A stretch of DNA of 64,000 nt from Akebia trifoliata (taxonomy: Eukaryota > Streptophyta > Magnoliopsida > Ranunculales > Lardizabalaceae): contig CM030718.1 in the NCBI GenBank assembly GCA_017979445.1, positions 13,308,760 to 13,372,759 of the forward strand, read 5' to 3'. A program made the translations under genes and the position numbers. Below, piece after piece: positions 59,699 to 64,000 of this stretch (its first letter is position 1; each line of letters starts with the position of its first letter). The notes beneath the pieces were generated by a model. It was not told where the DNA came from and did not search any database. It saw nothing but the letters and a program-made list of their open reading frames with translations.

Positions 59699-60000
59699 AA
59701 ATGGATCTGGGTTGTGAACCCAGTTTGAATGGGTCTGGGTCGTGAACCCAGTTTGAAATGGATCTGGGTCGTGGACCCAGTTGGGTGGATCTGGGTCGTG
59801 GACCCCGTTTGAAATGGATCTGGGTCGTGGACCCAGTTGGGTTGGATCTGGGTCGTGGACCCAGTTGAACGGATCTAGGTTGTGAACCCAGTTTAATTGG
59901 ATCTGGGTTGTGAACCCAGTTTGAAATGGATCTGGGTCGTGGACCCGGTTTTGAAATGGATCTGGGTCGTGGACCCAGTTGGGTTGGATCTGGTTTAGAT
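59699..60000 (-). repeat. Hairpin-forming minisatellite, about 10 units
   Basis: Units of 27-30 bases, each with CTGGGTCGTGGACCCAG or a close variant, a perfect 7-base stem with a 3-base loop. Variants CTGGGTTGTGAACCCAG keep the pairing by matched changes (TC/GA to TT/AA). Confidence 0.93.
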
Positions 60001-61137
60001 GAGACAAGTGGGGACCCGACTCACAAAATTGTTTCGAGTTGGCAAACCCGCAAACTCCTCCGTTTTTTTTTTTTTTTTATATTTCTATATTTCTTTTGTT
60101 CATCTATTTTTTTTTGAAAACATTGATTGCCAAAATCCATTTTACTCGATTTGTCCCGAAACTCAGGATTTTCTTAAGGGTGTCATCACCGTTTGATCGA
60201 TAGTGAGTGGGCCCCTTCAAAATGGGTTGTCGAGTTCATTCGATAGCGTTGAGTTCACTCTGGTCCGTGTCAATGGCGCGGATGTAATTTATCTTTTGTT
60301 ATCCGTGTCTTGGGAACGGATGAGACATTTTCTGTTTCAACCGTGTTCCCAACACGGATGACACACATTTTAGTGTATCCGTGTCATGGGCACGGACCAG
60401 AATGAAATCCAGTTTCTGGAATTTCACAGAACTGTTTCTTTTGGCCCCTGTTTTTCATGTCGCTCTGCTTTAAGTCCCTTGCTCACTGTTTTTCTCTTCT
60501 TTTTTGAACATGATGCAACAAGCATTCTCTCCCTTTTACCTAGGGGAGATGAGAAAGAAACAAAGAGAACTCCTACGGTCTATGTGTGCCTCTTTGGGTT
60601 TACAACTTGGGCTTCGAGGCCCGACCACAACTTACATGATTACAACATTGCTTGGGGGTCGATATAACATCAAAATTTGTGTCCTAGCTCATCTAGCCGG
60701 GCATATGCATGAGTTTAATAGGTGGCTTGACGGCTACCCGACCTTCAAACCTCGATGTGTACCAAAATACACACGTCATTGGTTGGTGATCGGATTTGAT
60801 GTGTTCATTCCCGACACTTGAAATAACGATCTCAAGCCGTGGAACTACTAAGCATCGGGGCTAAGTATGTTATGGGTGGGGTGGCTTGGAAGTGAGGCTA
60901 TGCTCGCAAGTGCACATGTGCATTTTCATATTCCTTATTTTCCATCGACCCCCTTACAAACATCATAAACAAGAATGTAAGTAAATATTACAATTGTGGA
61001 CACAAGAATGCCATCGAGAGAAAAGCAAAATACACACAACAAACAAGAAACCTCATTAGTAAACTAAAAATCTGTTTTTTTTTTTTTTTTTTTTTTTTGT
61101 TTTTTGACCGAGTCACTCGCGAGGGATGAGCCTAAAG

Positions 61138-61155
61138 TCCCCAGCGGAGTCGCCA
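61138..61155 (-). promoter_or_regulatory. Tat primer-binding site
   Basis: The minus strand reads TGGCGACTCCGCTGGGGA two bases after the LTR, the same type as the Ogre-like site at 40206-40223. Confidence 0.8.
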
Positions 61156-61157
61156 GC

Positions 61158-63288
61158 TGTAGCTATGTGGTTTTCGTCCTCATGACGACCACAACTACTA
61201 AATATTGGAGTCGCCACCATTCAGATTGGAAAGGGGTGTGAATGGTCACCCGGTGTGTGCCTTGTCGAAAAATTGCCATTTTTGACGTTAGTGACTCGCA
61301 ACGGATAGGGTTGATCAAACCTAGAGGTTCGGGTAAGCGGCTCCGTTGGAGAAAAGGGAAGGTGTTAGGCACCCCTTTCTCCCCGCCACGTGGCGGTAAC
61401 CTCAAATAACTCGGTCATTTTGATTTTTAGAAGAAGGTGGAAAGTGTGCCACATGGGTACGTTTGTTCCCTAAGTAGGGATTTGATTTTGGTTTGATCAT
61501 AGGGTCATTTCATTAAGGGAAATGACCCTTGTGATCCTAACCTTGGGGCCCAATCATCAAAAGGGGTAAAATAAAATAAAATAGAAGAGGGGGGTGTTAG
61601 AAGAGGGAAGAGTAGACGGTTAGAGAAAGGGAGGGGGTGTGCTTGAAACCCACCTTGTACACTTGATCTTCTTTTCTTCTTCTTCTTCTTCCTTTCTTGA
61701 ATTCTCTTTAGTTCTTAGTGCAATATGTGAGTGAAGTTTCTTTTTAGAAGGTGATAGGAGAGAGAGTAGAAGAGTAGAAGGAGGGTGAGTAGATTTTTTT
61801 TTTGAGGAGACTTGGTGTAACCCTTTTTGGGATGAGAGGGGAGGTATTTATAGGTGTTTGGAGGGGGTTTGGGGGTATAATGGGGTTAAAATGTGAGAGG
61901 AGGGGTAATGGCATAGGATTTAGAAGTGAAAGATGTGAAATTTAAGATGAAGTGGAGGGTAAATGTGTAATGAATGAAAATGGGTGAGGTTTAGGCCCAA
62001 ATGGGTCGGATCCTACCCAAACCCATTTGGGTAGAGTGTTTTGATGGGTTGACATGAGTGATGTTTGGTGGTGGAGTGGGGGGTGTAAGAGAGTGGTTTA
62101 GAGAATGAGTGTTAGGTTGGTTGATGAGGTGAGGTGTGTAGATTTAGGAGAATGGGTTGTGTAAGAGGTTGTTAAGTTAGTTTTTGGGAGGAGAAAGGAG
62201 ATGATGCCATGTGGCAATCATGATGAGAGGGTGAGGAATGAGATTGGTTGATTGGTTGATGGGGGTTGTTTGATTAAGGAGAGAGAAATGGGTTAGTTGA
62301 TTGATGATGAATGAAGTATGGGTTGAATTGATTTTATTGGAGTGTTTTAAGGAAGATGATGGGTAGAGGTATGGGTGGTGATGTGGGGGTTGATGATGGT
62401 GATGGATTAGGGTATGGGTGGAGGTGTGGGTGGTTGATGATGTTAGAGGATGGGGATAGGTTAGGTTAGGGTAGGGTATGGGTTGAGGTGATTTAGGTGA
62501 GATGGGTTAGATGGGTTGTTTCGCGCATGGTGATGGGAGTGGGTGATTGGATGAGGGAGGTGAAGGGTGGTGATGACAAGTGTCATCTTTTGATGTTGAG
62601 GGGTTGATTGGTTGATGTGAGTAAGGGTTGATGGGTTGGGTTGTGGGTTGGATAGTGAATGGGGTATGGATAGTGGTTTATGGGCTTTTAATGTATTGGG
62701 CTTGGGTTTAGAAGGGTTGTGGGTGGTTTTGGATTGGATATCGGATTTGGAGAGGGGACGGTGAAGGTTGGATGAAGGGGTAGGCATCCCAAGTCTCACA
62801 TTTTATTATTTTGAATTTTTTTTTGATTTTTTGAAATCATTGATTTAATCAAAATGCCACGTGTTGGCGAATCGGGCTTTCGGGCCCGTTGGGGAATTTA
62901 CCGATTTTCGCATGCGAGTGCGGAGCGACGACGTTGAATAACTGTAGGATGGGTCACTACCCTTTTTGCGAGTCCTCGAGATCATGAGGTGGTCTTAAGA
63001 GCATTGATTTAATCGTAGTTACTACTTTTGATGTTTTGGGCCTTAGGGGCCCGTTGGCCCCCCTTTTGTTGGAAAATCGGTATTTTGCATGGAGCGGGGT
63101 AGATGGGAGTGTGCCGAGCCCTTTTGGTGGACCTACTAACCCATTGAAAGGCGTTAGTGGCTTGGGTTTCGGCAAAAGTATCATTTTTCGATGATTCGGG
63201 CCATTGAGGCCCGTTGGTCACTTTTATTGAAACATTATTATTTTTGGGCCCTTTCGAGTGAGGGCCCGTCCAAATTGAGGTGTCTACA
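61158..63288 (-). repeat. Tat 5' LTR (2131 bp)
   Basis: On the minus strand from TGTAGACACCTCAATTTGG to CACATAGCTACA. TATAAATA lies on the minus strand at about 61850. Its first 450 bases contain four copies of a GGGCC...GGCCCGTTGG palindromic motif (62875, 63047, 63208, 63246). The G-rich ATGGGTTG/GGTGATG text of 61990-62780 gives a proline-rich false ORF. The second LTR is absent from the window. Confidence 0.8.
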
Positions 63289-63349
63289 ATTCCCAAACCT
63301 CAAAGGTCAAAAATGGATCCGCGCACCCAACAGATAGAGGGCGCTTTCA
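63289..63349 (+). repeat. Ogre LTR end, plus strand (last 61 bp)
   Basis: TCCCAAACCTCAAAGGTC...GAGGGCGCTTTCA matches the reverse complement of the first 60 bases at 40225. It is the continuation of the LTR that starts at 56723. Confidence 0.85.
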
Positions 63350-63350
63350 G

Positions 63351-63368
63351 TGACGACTCCACTGGGGA
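63351..63368 (+). promoter_or_regulatory. Ogre primer-binding site, plus strand
   Basis: TGACGACTCCACTGGGGA one base after the LTR, the same as 40206-40223 apart from TGG changed to TGA at its start and CTA to CCA. Confidence 0.75.
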
Positions 63369-64000
63369 CTTTTGAGGATCAAACTTGAAAAGCCCCAAGT
63401 ATGGGGACATTGCCATATAGACCAAAAAAAATTTTAATTTTTTTTAGTTTATTTGACTCGTTTATTTTTTAGGTTTGTATTATATTCTCTCGGCAATTTT
63501 TTTTAGCATATTATTTTGTTTCAATCAAGTATTATTTCTGTGGTTCAATTGAGGGTCGTTTAAGATGACCCAAAATAATGCAAGATTGCAAATAGGTGGT
63601 TTTTGTTGATGGTAGAATAATGATTATCGGATCAGATTTTTATTTATTTATTTATTTATTCATTTTTTTTTTTATCTAGATCTATCCTTTTAAAAAAAAA
63701 AAGTTTTGGGTGTGTGCCGATTTGTTCCTTGATGGTATACATATGAGAAGAAAATTTTATTGGTTGTCATTAGGTACGTGTCGATTTGACCTTTGACAAC
63801 ATATTATTTTTTTCCTTTCATCTAAAAAAAAATGTGCTGTTGTGTGTTGTTGGCAGCAACAACAACAAAAAAAATATGTTGGTGTTGTTGGGTGTTGCTG
63901 TTGTGTTGTTGTTGTTGTTGTTGTGTGTTGTTGTTGCTGTTGAGTGTTGTTGTTGCGTGTTGTGTGTTGCTGTTATTGTTATGTGTTGCTAGGCAGCAAC
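63369..64000 (+). other. Start of the plus-strand Ogre leader, with a TTG-rich tail
   Basis: After the primer site the text AGGATCAAACTTGAAAAGCCCC and the line GGGTCGTTTAAGATGACCC-like words follow the leader at 38150-40200. 63830-64000 is a TGTTGC/TTG microsatellite running off the window. The short valine/leucine-rich ORF there is an artefact. Confidence 0.65.

Larger units (their letters stand above)
58743..61137 (-). other. Tat leader region (non-coding)
   Basis: Contains the two minisatellites, the shared hairpin block (59455-59560), and CCGTGT(C/T)NNGGNACGGAT words repeated at about 60300, 60345 and 60380. ORFs on the plus strand at 60386-60821 run against the direction of transcription and match nothing known to me. 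Confidence 0.6.
57346..63288 (-). mobile_element. Truncated Tat-clade retrotransposon (5' LTR to gag)
   Basis: From right to left: 5' LTR (61158-63288), primer site, leader with two minisatellites, gag. Nothing after gag remains; the break coincides with the Ogre LTR at about 57345. It sits between the two parts of a plus-strand Ogre LTR. Its gag and LTR are clearly different from those of the Ogre-like element at 25262-41967, although the primer site and a leader hairpin are shared. Confidence 0.8.

Noticed and set aside
59696..60007. HDPDPFQTGFT repeat protein
   Set aside because: Translation of the hairpin minisatellite; not conserved in frame and no ATG context.
60386..60821. Two overlapping plus-strand ORFs
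   Set aside because: They lie antisense in the Tat leader and show no family motif or promoter.
62461..62799. Proline/histidine-rich ORF in the Tat LTR
   Set aside because: Caused by low-complexity GGGTTG/GGTGATG sequence in an LTR.
63786..63992. Valine/leucine-rich small membrane-like ORF
   Set aside because: Translation of a TTG/TGTTGC microsatellite.
1..64000. tRNA, rRNA, riboswitch, phage or bacterial defence genes
   Set aside because: Looked for by eye and not found; the only tRNA-like matches are the retrotransposon primer-binding sites.

Overview
This window reads as AT-rich nuclear DNA of a flowering plant. The evidence is a spliced plant-type beta-hexosaminidase gene, plant LTR-retrotransposon lineages (Copia, Tekay/Del-like, Athila, Ogre/Tat), hAT and Mutator MITEs, and pieces of plant genes carried inside transposons. 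Nothing bacterial, organellar or viral was seen. The species cannot be named from sequence alone.

Layout. 1-4720: a decayed Ty1/Copia pol, split by a 2.5-kb solo LTR (512-3048) with the duplication ATTAG. 4721-11350: mostly unassigned DNA, with a 3-kb gene-like segment holding fragments that resemble EFG1 and PAT1, and small foldback repeats. 11351-13496: a Mutator-like element carrying a broken GH10 xylanase fragment, then a hAT-like element ending about 135 bp before the hexosaminidase ATG. 13632-18110: the only host gene that looks intact, a two-exon GH20 beta-N-acetylhexosaminidase (HEXO2-like) whose 2.8-kb intron holds four palindromic repeats. 19795-49560: a three-deep nest. A spliced 'putative gypsy-type transposon' gene (PF04195-like) is split by an Athila element (20846-48512), which is split in its reverse transcriptase by an Ogre-like element on the opposite strand (25262-41967). 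49600-64000: a second mosaic with a Tat-like LTR, a 3.1-kb solo LTR (52755-55816), a partial LTR of that same family, an Ogre LTR on the plus strand, and a minus-strand Tat element (LTR, primer site, long leader with two minisatellites, gag) cut off after gag.

No retroelement can move by itself as it stands: every pol frame has stops, frameshifts or missing parts. In Athila all nine in-frame stops can be explained by C-to-T change on one strand or the other, as expected for methylated, silenced DNA. The most informative observations are the clean target-site duplications that order the insertions, the gene fragments inside DNA transposons, the Ogre extra ORF, and a leader hairpin shared by two otherwise different Ogre/Tat elements. 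No clearly new biological system was found. The best candidates for something undescribed are the shared leader hairpin, the hairpin minisatellite at 59699-60000 and the composite segment at 6941-9890.
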